DNA from: Axinella damicornis
Taxonomy: Eukaryota; Porifera; Demospongiae; Axinellida; Axinellidae
NCBI GenBank assembly: GCA_963931865.1
Contig: OZ007507.1
Coordinates: 1,560,913-1,624,912 of the forward strand
DNA length: 64,000 nucleotides
Reading direction: 5' to 3'
Under the pieces are notes generated by a model. That model was not told the origin of the DNA. It did no database searches and was given only the letters and a program-made list of their open reading frames with translations. Below, one piece after another: positions 11,443 through 22,012 of the stretch. How positions within the stretch are numbered: the first letter of the stretch is position 1; each line of letters begins with the position of its first letter. The position numbers and the translations under genes were made by a program.

Positions 11443-14400
11443 ACAACACACACACTTAGATTCGCTCAACAGGAATTCCCCCTTACAAACACGGGATGAC
11501 ACAAGGTCCCAAGTAACACACCCACACACCTCTACCCCCTCACCCATTGGTCGTCCCGTCCCCGCCCCAAGACTGAGAACTAGCACAGTGAATTCCTGGT
11601 CTCCTTCCAGCTCAGAACACAGAGATAAAAGTACTGCTAACGACATTCCACTCATCAGAGGTTCCTCAGTCCCCGAAGATTGGATTGCGCCGTCCCCACC
11701 TGTGTCAGTGCCTGACCCAAGGGAACAAAGAACTTCTTTAGACTCTAAAGCTAATGCAGTAACAGTTGAAGCTACCAGTAAACATTCACCTTCAAAACAG
11801 ACTCCGAGCAAACCGAAGCCGTCCCGTCCTCCCCCACCCAGTCCTGTTGCCCTACAGAGAATCAAGGAGAACAGAGCGAGGAGCCACAGTCACGGCTCCT
11901 GTCCTCCTCCTAGCGAGCAGAACCACGACTATGAGTTTGATACCACGGAAGGCGAGGATATGCATGAGACCCAACTTCAGTCACGCCCACAGCCAAGGAG
12001 ATCAGTGCACAGCCGAGATTCTTTAACCTCCCAGTCTTCTCTAACGTCTCACTCTTCTCTTAACAGCTCTTCTTCTGTCGTCAGTGCGATGATCCCGACT
12101 AGGACTTCGGCTGCCAGTTCACTGGACAGTGCTGTGGGAACTGATTCCTGTCCACCGTCAGATGATAATGTGTATGAGCCGATGGACCTCAGCAATCCCA
12201 TCCCCCCACCTCGCCGTAAGAGGAGCAAGAAGGGCCATCACTCACCAAAGCTTGCTGGATCTAAAGATGTAGCACCAGAGTTACCTCCAAGAGGAACTAA
12301 GAGTGACCCTTTGGCTAGAAGGAGAATCACCCCACCACCAACCATCCCACAGAAGAGCCAGCTAGCAAGGACTATTGGTTTAAAAGCAAGCGCAGCCAGG
12401 GAGGCCAAGTTGCAACCGATTGTGGGGACCTACCCTCTGGCACAATCACAAGAAGCTGTTGATGCGTCTGAAGATGCGTATGTCATACCTGGTGACCCAG
12501 AGCCTGACATTGGAGGGGTGGATGAATATGTGGACATGAAGCCCGTGAGTGCATGGCAGAAGGAGAAGGCAAGTACCGGGACACCTCATGCAACAGCTGA
12601 AGAATTAGCACAAGGTATGCCATCCCATCTCTCTCTCTCTCTCTCTCTCTCTGGACACTTGGATCAACAGTCTCAACAATGGTTGAGTGGTTTTGATTTG
12701 AGAAAGTGCTTGATAAGTGCCTGTTTACTTTCCTGTGCCAAGCGTATTCACCTCATGTTGTTTATTACTCTTAAGTGGTTTTCTACTCTGCTGAATTGTG
12801 TCTACTGTCAAGTCATGATCATGCATGTGATCATGCTGGGACATAGCCTCGTTCCCAGGCCCGAGGCTAGCTGGGACATGCATGTGATCATGCTGGGACA
12901 AGCAGGTGATCATGCTGGGACAAGCAGGTGATCATGCTGGGACAAGCAGGTGATCATGCTGGGACATGCATGTGATCGTGCTGGGACACGCATGTGATCA
13001 TGCTGGGACAAGCAGGTGGGATAATGGTGACTGAGTAGCTGGGTTCATAGTCCCGTTCCCAGACCCCGGGGTCTGGGAATGAGACTACTAGGTTTAGTGA
13101 AGATCAACGTGCTGGTGACACCGTGCTGGTGACACCGTACAGCCTTGCCTTGCTAATGGTTGAGTAGTTTTGATTTGAATAAGTGACTGTTTATTTCTCT
13201 GTGCCAAAAACACTTTCATGGTTGTTTCTTCACTGGCTGGTTTAGTAGATTCATGGCCAGGCTGCGCACTCCAATCACCCGCACTCCAATCACCTGTAAT
13301 AGGAAGTCAGGTGGACTCAGTGCCATGGTTGACTTGTACTACAACTGCGGCTTCCGGTGTGAATTTGATACCTCTGTGTGTGATCATTGGATACACTGGA
13401 GCATCAGTGTGTGTACCATGCAAGGGCTTTGTTGGGTACAACATACTGCATACCATAGTAAATACATGCACTCCACCCATCTCCCCTCATCCCTCCCTCC
13501 ACCCCTCCCCCTCCCTCCCTCCACATCCCTCCCCCTTCCTCCCTCCAACTCCCCCTACCTCCCACATCCCTCCCCTTCCTCCTTCCAACCCTCCCCTTAC
13601 CTCCCACATCCCTCACTCCCTCCAACCCTCCCACATCCCTCCCCCTCCCTCCCTCCACCCCTCCCCCTCCCTCCCACATCCCTCCCCCTCCCTCCCTACC
13701 TCCACCCCTCCCTCCAACATCCCTCCACTGCCACCCTTCACATATTTTCCCCCTCCCTCTCACTCTTCACACACCTGCAGATCAACCTGAAGATTCTTAT
13801 GTTCAAATGCACCCAGCCGGTAGCCTCCCACTCACGAAGGAGGAGGAGGAGGAGGAGGAGGAAGACCAGCCGGAACCAGTGTACATCCAGATGGACCCTG
13901 ACGAGTACATCCAACCTCCGAGCCTCTACTATGCTTCTAAAGACCTACTACACAAAAGACCTGATCTCAAGTCAGAGGTGAGGAATACATTCCCAGGCCG
14001 TGTGGTCTGGAAATGCGACTAGGATACTAATAGCTGATTGCATGCTTATAGGAAGTAGTTACTACATGCAATTTCTGTTAGAGCTTATGTGATATGTGGC
14101 TATCATTACTGTGGGGTCATGTGACTTTCATGTGACCCCTTCCTGCTGTCCCCACTTGGTTGCCAGGGGATTGCATCTGCAGTACCGTAAGCGCTTTACA
14201 TTTGCGCCACTCTAATTCTGCATCAAAATTGATAATTCCAAAACGGTAATTTCTAATTTTGCATCAAGCTATAAAATGTACTTTGTGTCCATTCTATTGT
14301 TGCGTTGCTCCGCGAAGTGTGGCTTGCATTGGGCGCAATTGCGCGTGTAAAAGTGCAAACAGAAGCTGCAGAAAGGCGGCGATGTCATCTGGCATGGTGG

Positions 14401-15989
14401 ATCCTTCGAATGTTCGCCGTCGCTACTTGTAAAATCAATGGGCTCTACCGCTACTACCTTTCAAGGTTTCCACGATCCTGCTCGGAGTGGCTCCGCACTC
14501 GAAGTCCAACGAATCGGCTGAGGTCCTTCTGTATGTGAAAAGAAGACTGTACATGCAGGTATCTTAGAGCTCGCACACACACACTTTCTAATCTTGCGTC
14601 GTCTGGACAAATAATTATCGGGGCAAGCATTAGCGAGCCCTACATAGACGAGTTTGCTGCGAATTTTCTCTCTCTATATATATATATCTGTCGTACGTCG
14701 TTCCGTAAATCACTTCCTGCTCCTATTTTGCGTGTTCTTGCGTCATGTGTTAACGATACACAACAAAGTTGCATGCATGGCGTGCGAATACTCTACCTGT
14801 TCGATGGACGATGGCGACAACACAGACAGAGACCACTGATGGACCTACCTATTCATTGGCTAGAACGATGGGTGAACCATGAACAGTCTAACCAGGCTGT
14901 GTACCTTCTCGCCTGCGGTGACAGCAAACTGGACGAAGTCCACACTTACCTATTCACGAACCTCAGACCTGTACATGTCCTGCAGAACACATGGTGTGCT
15001 AGACCAGCTAGTGTGCAGCATGCATATAGGCCCCTGTGTTGTGCACAGGTGTGTCATGTTATGATTTCTGTCACCTCATGCAACATTGGACGGGCTGCTT
15101 TGGCAGGGGACATTAAAATTTGACTGACTGTGTATGCAAATACTCAATCTGCGTTGCATGCATTCGCCTAGCTATTTTGGTGACGCAAATTTAGAGTGCT
15201 TACGGTAGTCAACAGTGCTTCATAGCAGGATGGGAGGTAAGATTTTTCCTCCCCTCTCTCGTTATGCAACAGAATTTACTACCCCAAAGGTCTCCACCCC
15301 AAGAAAACAATGAAATTTGATCTGGTAACATTCCATGTGTAGGCACCTCCTCAGCAGAGGTACAATTAGCCTCGTACCGCGATTTGAAGGCCTGGGTACG
15401 AGGCTAAGGTACAATGTTCTCTCATCTAGAGCAGACAGCTGGCGTAGGGTATCTGCTGATTTCAACCTAGTTTACATAAGGAGACCTTTGATGAGAAACC
15501 ATAATCTCATGGGCCATTATCCTGATGGGAAATACCTCTTGTCCCCTGGGAGATGCTTTGGCTTCATGTACACAGTTACATCACTCCAGGCAAAGTTCAT
15601 GTACACAGACACAGGATGTGCGACATTCACACATGTACATGTACACAGTGTTCTTACTCACACTTGTTCACACAATCACACCACCTACCTAGCTGTGCAT
15701 ATAGCTAACTTTTAGCTTACTGCCAGATTCTTTCTTGGAAGGGTGTATATCCGCTGACCTTTCCAAGACTTCTTGCTTCAACCCTCCTACTGCCCATGGT
15801 GATCCTGATGACCCCACTGCCCATGGTGACCACTGTCCATGGTGACCCTGATGACCCCACTGCCCATGGTGACCCTCGGCCCAAGCTCAGGCTTAATTGC
15901 AGGTTACTTACCATGACTTGCTAACCTTGAACGAGCTTCTCTGGGCTGCGAACTATCCTGTGCTAATGAAGATGAAACTGCCTGCCTGA
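9509..15989 (+). CDS. adaptor/docking-like protein with YxxM and proline-rich motifs
   Basis: Five exons, 9509-9920, 10643-10777, 11616-12614, 13781-13977 and 15903-15989, join with consistent phases to about 609 aa. A polyadenylation signal AATAAA lies at 16061. The protein is disordered and rich in Ser/Pro/basic residues. It has four YxxM motifs (YEPM, YVDM, YVQM, YIQM), the consensus for PI3-kinase p85 SH2 domains, plus other DEY/NHDY sites. Proline clusters (PPPSP, PPPRRKRSKK, ELPPRG) could bind SH3 domains. An acidic E-run precedes VYIQMDPDEYIQP. No PH, PTB or SH2 domain is visible. A signalling scaffold of the GAB/IRS/GAREM kind is inferred from motifs only. The last exon (HDLLTLNELLWAANYP) is the least certain; the sequence before it is intron with minisatellites. 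Confidence 0.72.
10877..11303. mobile_element. 427-bp inverted-repeat element with 8-bp direct repeats
   Basis: Ends are TAGGCCTGAGATAATTATGC and its inverse, flanked by GTTGAGAT on both sides (10869-10876 and 11304-11311). The interior is AT-rich with repeated GAATAATAGCAAG-like words and no open frame. An 8-bp duplication fits hAT-type non-autonomous elements. It lies in an intron of the adaptor gene. Confidence 0.8.
11402..11446. repeat. poly-C then CA tract
   Basis: About 27 C followed by (CA)n in an intron of the adaptor gene. Length may be unreliable in the assembly. Confidence 0.9.
12823..13018. repeat. 22-bp tandem repeat around TGATCATGCTGGGACA
   Basis: Six to seven partly degenerate copies in an intron of the adaptor gene. 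One copy has been split by a palindromic mini-element at 12844-12869. Confidence 0.85.
12844..12869. mobile_element. 26-bp palindromic mini-element
   Basis: TAGCCTCGTTCCCAGG...CCGAGGCTA, flanked by GCTGGGACA at 12835-12843 and 12870-12878. It is the shortest member of the family seen here. Because the target is itself a tandem repeat, the flanking match is less decisive than elsewhere. Confidence 0.7.
13048..13087. mobile_element. 40-bp palindromic mini-element
   Basis: TAGTCCCGTTCCCAGACC and its inverse ending GAGACTA. Flanks CTGGGTTCA and CTAGGTTTA match at 7 of 9 bases, as expected for an aged target duplication. Confidence 0.7.
13480..13765 (+). repeat. C/T-rich tract before an acceptor
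   Basis: Imperfect CCCTCCCT/CCACATCCCT repeats fill the 3' part of the intron before the exon at 13781, acting as an extreme polypyrimidine tract. Confidence 0.85.
14185..15205. mobile_element. 1.0-kb TA-flanked inverted-repeat element
   Basis: Left end CCGTAAGCGCTTTACATTTG and the inverse of the right end (CCGTAAGCACTCTAAATTTG) match over about 25 bp, with TA on both sides, as in Tc1/mariner-type non-autonomous elements. No transposase frame is seen. An inner block, 14785-15035, has a diverged relative at 52640-52892 on the other strand. It lies in the last intron of the adaptor gene. Confidence 0.72.
15367..15406. mobile_element. 40-bp palindromic mini-element, exact 9-bp duplication
   Basis: TAGCCTCGTACC...GGGTACGAGGCTA flanked exactly by AGGTACAAT (15358-15366 and 15407-15415). 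It lies in the last intron of the adaptor gene. Confidence 0.9.
15785..15885. repeat. short tandem repeat around CCACTGCCCATGGTGA
   Basis: Four imperfect copies of a roughly 20-30 bp unit containing CCCATGGTGA, just upstream of the predicted last exon of the adaptor gene. Confidence 0.75.
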
Positions 15990-16060
15990 TGGTTTTGCCT
16001 ATTCCGAGCACATTTTCCTTAGGTCATGTAGATGTGTACCAGTCCTTGGTGTTGCATAGC

Positions 16061-16066
16061 AATAAA
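16061..16066 (+). other. polyadenylation signal AATAAA
   Basis: Canonical hexamer 72 bp after the proposed stop at 15987-15989, on the same strand. It supports the adaptor gene ending here. Confidence 0.55.
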
Positions 16067-16241
16067 GCCATGGCAACTGGCTATGTGATTAGACAGTCTG
16101 TGTCTTCCTGTACCAGATGCCATTAGAAATGGGACAAAACATGTCATTACGTCAACACAAGTTCAAAGGTCATTTCATTTCTTTACATTGGAACCAGTGT
16201 GTGTGTGTGTGTGTGTGTAGCTCCTGGTCAGTTTGGGAATT

Positions 16242-16528
16242 CTATTGCACTAGCCTGGTACCCATGCTATTGCGCTAGCCTGGTACCCATGCTATTGCGC
16301 TAGCCTGGTACCCATGCTATTGCACTAGCCTGGTACCCATGCTATTGCACTAGCCTGGTACCCATGCTATTGCACTAGCCTGGTACCCATGCTATTGGTA
16401 CCCATGCTATTGCGCTAGCCTGGTACCCATGCTATTGCACTAGCCTGGTACCCATGCTATTGCACTAGCCTGGTACCCATGCTATTGTGCTAGCCTGGTA
16501 CCCATGCTATTGCACTATAGCCTGGTAC
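16242..16528. repeat. 25-bp minisatellite, about 11 copies
   Basis: Unit contains GCTAGCCTGGTACCCATG. Copies differ mainly at one base (GCGCTAG, GCACTAG, GTGCTAG) and one copy is shortened. There are no unique spacers, so it is not a CRISPR array. Confidence 0.95.
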
Positions 16529-16858
16529 TCACACTCTTTGAATCAATGTACTCCAGTCATGAGGTTAGCAATACCAATCGAAGACTTGCTTGCAGCCTTG
16601 CTGCACTCATGATTTCTATTTCCACTGTGTTTGAGCTCATGACTCAAGGTATCACTTCTCACACTTCAAGTTTACTCTCCTCCATTAATCACATACTTCA
16701 GGTGGCGTGTGACTGACTATTGCACTGCACACTCTACGGTGGGGGACAAACTGCTCTATGGCCATGTCCCAGACCCTTTCCCTTGTTGCGGAATGGGGTC
16801 TGGCCACGTGAGACAAGAGAGCATGATGGCATATCATCTTCATTCCTCTGCCGCTATG

Positions 16859-16930
16859 ATCATCATGCACTCTTGCGTGAGACTGTCATCATGCACTCTT
16901 GCGTGAGACTGTCATCATGCACTCTTACAT
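16859..16930. repeat. 26-bp tandem repeat, about 2.7 copies
   Basis: Units containing CATCATGCACTCTTGCGTG, head to tail. Confidence 0.85.
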
Positions 16931-17231
16931 ACACGTGAGGCTAGACACTGGCCCTTGTGAGAGGCAGAGATGCCAGAGACTCCCACTCTGCTAGTTCCCT
17001 AATTTAATAGTCTAAATAAACCAGGCAGGCAGAGTGGAATACTTGAGTAGATTCTGCTCAGTAGAATGAGTAGTGTTTGCTCAACTAGCCATGTGCAAAG
17101 TGGGTGCTGTTCAACTGTTCAAAGGTGACATGATGATCTCTTCTCCTCTACCTGTTTGCAGAAAAAATGAAACACCAAGACCTGAAAGTTATGGGTTGAA
17201 TTAGTCATTGAAGCTATCACTTTATATTGTG

Positions 17232-17310
17232 TACATTGTCGTTGGTGTTGTTTGTTGTGTACTTGTTGTTGGTGTTGTTTGTTGTGTACTTGTTGTTGGT
17301 GTTGTTTGCT
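17232..17310. repeat. 27-bp GT-rich tandem repeat, about 3 copies
   Basis: Units built of TTGTTGTTGGTGTTGTTTG separated by GTGTAC. No gene context. Confidence 0.85.
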
Positions 17311-17727
17311 GTTTGTGCTTCTAGTTTTGTATATACCCAGTCTTGAGTTGCTTGTGTGTATAGGTCTAACTCCTGTCTTGTGTACTGTTCTGAATCTGTC
17401 ACTTGCTCTGGACCTGTCACTTGTCCAGAATAATGATTTTATTCCGAAACAGGAAATCACATCAGTTGTGTGTACTTATAGAGCTAGAAATGCAGTTCAC
17501 ATTAGTCACATGATAAAATATCCCAGACCTTGCAAAGACATTATATTGCAAGCAATCAAATAGTGCCAGTGCATGGGAATGGCCTGGGAATGATGAGCTT
17601 CTGCACGGTGCAGGTGATTCTCAGGTCATTTCCACCTCTTCTGCATTTTTGTTTACTTGCCATGTGGACAGTGTACCTTGACTTCAATCCTCTTGGCTTC
17701 ACTCCCTCCCTATTTGCCTGAGCTACA

Positions 17728-17924
17728 AGACCGAAAAAATTAACTCCAGGCTGTTCCTATCTCCAGTGTACATGCATGGAACATGCTCTCAACCCCAGGC
17801 TGTTCCTACTTGTGTCTCCAGTGTACATGGAACATGCTCTCAACCCCAGGCTGTTCCTACTTGTGTCTCCAGCGTACATGGAACATGCTCTCAACCCCAG
17901 GCTGTTCCTACTTGTGTCTCCAGT
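17728..17924. repeat. about 51-bp tandem repeat, 3-4 copies
   Basis: Each copy has ACATGGAACATGCTCTCAAC, then CAGGCTGTTCCTACTTGTGT, then CTCCAG. The copies are nearly identical. The first is partial. Confidence 0.9.
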
Positions 17925-18289
17925 TGCGGTGGCTGGCTGGGCCTTTGCTTCTATTGTTGTTTTAGATGGCTATCCGAGTATTAGTCAAGCAGGAACGATC
18001 ACATGCGGCTGCATGAAGACAGATGGTGACTGCCACTCAAGAACTTTGAGGTCCTTCCCTAGCTGTTGGTTTGCCAACAGAGAACATGCATGAAGAATAA
18101 TAAATAAAAAAACAAGCCTCTCCAAGAAGAAAAAATAGCAAGCATAGCTAATGATTTTTGTGTCCAAGAACACAAAAGAACAAGGAAAAAAAAAAAGAAG
18201 AGTTGACCAAAAAAAAAACAGGAAAAAAAAAACAACCTAGCAACAACCCATCCCTCCGTGACAGGTCAGACACCGAAGTGTAAGCCTCA

Positions 18290-18540
18290 GGAGCGCTGGA
18301 TAGGCGGTCCTGGAATCACAGGAGGCTAACCTGCTTTCAACCAGAACACCTTTAGCTTCGGTGGTCAGATGGGAACCGGCGTACTCGAGCTGCTAGGCGG
18401 GGAAGTCAGGAACCGGTATGTACGGAGTGGCCCAGACTCGTACTCGGTTATTGGGGAGACGAACACTCAACCCCCAGGCTGTAAAGCAAGTGCTTAGCGA
18501 GTGTGCCATCCCGACTTCCCGCCAAAACTTGGTGCAAATT
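18290..18540 (-). mobile_element. tRNA-like SINE candidate
   Basis: On the minus strand a tRNA-like promoter layout is seen: an A-box-like TGGCACACTCGCTAAGCACT and, about 40 bases on, a B-box-like GTGTTCGTCTCCCC. The segment is GC-rich relative to its surroundings. No poly(A) tail or clear target duplication was found, so this is tentative. Confidence 0.35.
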
Positions 18541-19273
18541 CCTTATTTAAACCCAAACCGGATGTATCCGGTTGCGCATGCGCGTGCCACCTGGACCTTG
18601 ACTTCCCGCCAAAAATATTTAGAACTTCAGCCGCTTGAAACTAGCTAGCCACGGGCAGTGCGGATACTGGTCTAGCTAACTCTCTGCTGTTCAGTGAAGA
18701 GGCAAGAACAATTCGATGTTAGTTGGAAGAGACAGTGGGCTTTCCATGAGTTTTGTGAGATAGACATGAGCTTGAAAGGAGGGTGAGGCCTGAGTCAGTT
18801 TCCGCTTTGCATTGCACATGTATGTAGAGCTGTTTGCTTCTATGAAATTAGTGTCCTTAGAATTTGAGTCATGAGTAACACAGTGTACATTCGGACATAT
18901 TCTACCAAGAAAGACAGTTAGTCATAGGCTTCTCCCTTTCCGTCAGCAGCATACTGATGATACATGCCTGTAACACCATGGATGTTGACCAGTCGACACT
19001 TCACACTTGCTCCATCAAAGGTTGACCCAACATCTTCCGAGTTTCTATTCCGGAATTACTGTACATAACAAGTGAACGATTACCTTGATGTAAGTTTAAC
19101 ACACATCACACTTTAACCAATAAAGCCATCTACAGAAATTTTTCCAGGTAGCTGGCTGATACTGATTATGCACACTAGTGGATCTTTAATTCTTTCAACT
19201 TGCTGAGCTGAGTGAAGAGGCAAGGACCATTGGATATTTGGAGGAGATAGTGGTGCTCCTTCTGAAGCTTTAA

Positions 19274-19310
19274 GCATAGATAATAGAACTACGTAGTTCT
19301 ATTATCTATG
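19274..19310. repeat. palindrome ATAGATAATAGAACTACG, copy 1
   Basis: Perfect hairpin of about 36 bp. The same hairpin, slightly longer, occurs at 43841-43881 in an unrelated place, so it is a dispersed mini-element rather than a local accident. Confidence 0.8.
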
Positions 19311-20089
19311 GTTATAGTTTTAGTTAGTAAAGACATGACTAACCAAAAGAAACGAGTGAAATTCACTGTTTTCATTTTAGTTGTAGTTGATGAAACTTTG
19401 GGAAGGCCCGACTCGTTAGGGTTTTGACCTGAAACCTGCTGCAACGCTGCTGGCCGCAACCACTGTGTCAACGCACACCCGGTGCTGGAGTCCTTGCAGG
19501 AATTAGGAGGGCCTACAATTGCAACAGAAATGTTCATGAGTGCACATTCAGTGACAGGCTCAGGCAGTCTTATTTGACGTTTGCACTGTATTATGCCACA
19601 GTGTAACCTATTATAGTGTAACTGTTAAAGGCAGCCATGCACCTGTCTGGTATGGTCACCACTGCTAGTCATGCCGTGATATCACTAAACATTTGCCACC
19701 ACTTCTTTGCACATGGCAAATCTTAATCCATGCAAATGCTTCCTTAAGATTGTGGTAGATTGGTGAAATGCAAAAGACCAGCTAGGTTGTTTCATTTGGT
19801 TAACCCAGTTGCAATCGGAAAGCTAAAATATGCGCTATCACGTGCTGCTCAACAGTGACCTAGAGTCTTCGCTTGATATGTATAGTAAAATCTATAAGGC
19901 TAGTGATGTTCGTCATTGCTTAATCTGTAGCTAGCTACATGTCAAGCAAAGACAAAGATATGCATCTATTGCACAAAAAGCTGGGGAGGAGCCTGCCATG
20001 GGAACGAGGCTAGTCGTAACTACGTATATTTGATCCTGTCTCGAACTGAAAATTGTAGCTAACTCCTAGCCTTTCATTATGACTATAGG

Positions 20090-20171
20090 CTCCTAGCTCC
20101 ACAGCTTTTTGTTGCATATGTATAGTATATATGCGACAAAAAGCTGGGGAGGAACCTGGGAACGAGGCTAG
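20090..20171. mobile_element. TAGCCTCG-family element, GACAAAAAGCTGGGG subtype
   Basis: Right arm CGACAAAAAGCTGGGGAGGA ending CGAGGCTAG, with a diverged left arm AGGCTCCTAGCTCCACAGC. A half copy of the right arm is at 19975-20010. Confidence 0.65.
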
Positions 20172-21396
20172 TTACAGTGTGTAACAGCCAGGAACAGTGT
20201 TGTGGCCTAGACACTGGTCAGATCGTACGTGTCTGAGTATGTGGAGAACAGGGACCTGACAGCAAGGTGTATGGTTGTAACAGCTACAGGTCATAGTGAC
20301 GGTCTCCGTCATTCCTGAGTCCATACACATCTGGAAAACAATAAGTAAGGTACGAAGACTATATAGGAGCTATAGCAAGCAGCTGTAATGTTTGGTTATT
20401 GTTATGCTGGAGCAGGATGCATCGAGTACAACCTGCATGGTGGTTGTGGAGCAGGATTCATCGAGTACTAGTAAGCATGCAATGGGCACAACGTTGTGCA
20501 TGGTTGTGGTGCAGCATATGCATTGGTGGTGCACGTTTAATGTGGTGCAGCAAGTATTGACTGTGGAGCAGCTCTGACATTATGGTGACCTGTACAAACA
20601 GGAGTTGATTCATGGCACGAAAAGGACATTGACCTTGGATGGAAACTGGGCTGCATGGACGACTAATGTGCACGTGCATGGTGATTGGCATTAGAACATT
20701 CCCAGTCTGCTGTATAGCTAGCTACTTGCTTCCTCCTTGGTTTTCGGTCACCACCAATTCAACCAATGAAAACCATAATTGGTGAATCCAAACGCAACCA
20801 TAGTCCTATTTCTAGCTAGCTATATAGGTAGCTATGCCAATCAGTACATACGTGTAATTCACCTTCGATCGGTACTCCACCTTTGGTAACGTTCTGTCAA
20901 TTGACCTCGGTAGCTAGCTAAGTGCATAATTCACCTTCAGTAACTGTGTCACCTACCTGCAGTTATCCTACAGTGAGAAATTAAACGCCACATGATAATG
21001 AGTCATATCCAATCTATAGTAAATGCCGAGTCCAAATGTCAATTTAAATTTCATGTTTTGGATGTTTATTATAGTCATTCTGTCCCTCTATAGAAAAATC
21101 AGTCGAAATAACATCTGTGATATGAAACTGGATGAATGTTGGGTGCCATACTAAAGCAGAACCTACCTCCATAACTATATATAGATAGCATACTCTTGTG
21201 AAGTCATAGCTAGCTAGTCACAAAGGGAGTTTGATATGCCAACAACAGGAAATGGCATGGTACTTGTTGTACTAGCCACATGTCAACTGAAGCCATCAGC
21301 AGGACAGTTAGTACAAGGCCGGTACTTGTTGTAGCCACATCTTCACTGTTTCTCCAATGGTTGAGTGGTCCAATTGAAAATTCAGTGTAGGAAAAG

Positions 21397-22012
21397 ATGG
21401 CTGCTGGTAAGCATTGTATATAGCTGGATCTCAGCAGTTATATATGCCTATGGTAATGGTGACATTGAGTGATATAGCAGTATACATGTAGCTACATGTA
21501 TAAATCCTGCATGTGCTGACAGCTGACTACAGTTCAGAAATCATTATTATAGCTATACTGTGGTAGCTAGCTAGCTAGCTAGCTAGCCATATTCAATAAG
21601 TATAACTTATTGCCAACCTTAATTTTTTGCAGACTGCGTGTGTGGTGCACTCTACTTGCTCATATTTTTGGTAGTTGTCCTCCCCATTATTGGAGGGCTT
21701 GGGATAATTCTCGGTGTGGTCGTGATAATCATCTCCCTTGTGTATTGCTGCACACGAAAATCGAGGAGGAGGGAAGTGCAGCAGACTGGGATTGTTCTAA
21801 GGCCTGCCACCACGGCTGCAGTAGTGGTCCAGCCCGGGTATAACTATCCCCAGTATCCGCCAACTGGAGTTCCAGATTATGCTATGCAAGCATCAACTAC
21901 TGGGGAAGTTCCTCCTCCCTACACAGCTACACCATATTACACCTCTCAGCTCATGCCAGGTGGAGCAGCTCCAATAGCACAACCTCCCCTACAGATGGGG
22001 GAGAAGATGTAA
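21397..22012 (+). CDS. small single-pass membrane protein with PPxY motif
   Basis: Exons 21397-21406 and 21633-22012 give about 129 aa. A short N-terminus (MAADCVCG) leads into a long hydrophobic helix (roughly residues 9-42, LLIFLVVVLPIIGGLGIILG and onward), then CC, a basic stop-transfer stretch (RKSRRRE) and a Pro/Tyr-rich cytosolic tail with PPPYTA, a PPxY ligand for WW domains such as those of NEDD4 ligases. Size and layout resemble small WW-binding/shisa-like membrane adaptors, but I cannot assign a family. AATAAA occurs about 205 bp after the stop. Confidence 0.75.

Larger units (their letters stand above)
16067..21396. other. gene-poor, repeat-rich interval
   Basis: No exon could be supported in about 5.3 kb. 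It contains the minisatellites listed, a tRNA-like SINE candidate near 18230-18540, a short perfect palindrome at 19274-19310, and remnants of the TAGCCTCG family at 19975-20010 and 20090-20171. The small open frames present lack splice partners or recognisable domains. Confidence 0.6.

Noticed and set aside
11314..11865. 183-aa minus-strand frame
   Set aside because: Opposite the well-supported adaptor exon; includes a Gly run from poly-C.
16242..16528. CRISPR-like array
   Set aside because: Units are contiguous with no unique spacers; it is an ordinary minisatellite in an animal genome.
19289..19537. 82-aa minus-strand frame
   Set aside because: No similarity recognised, overlaps a palindrome, and lacks splice context.
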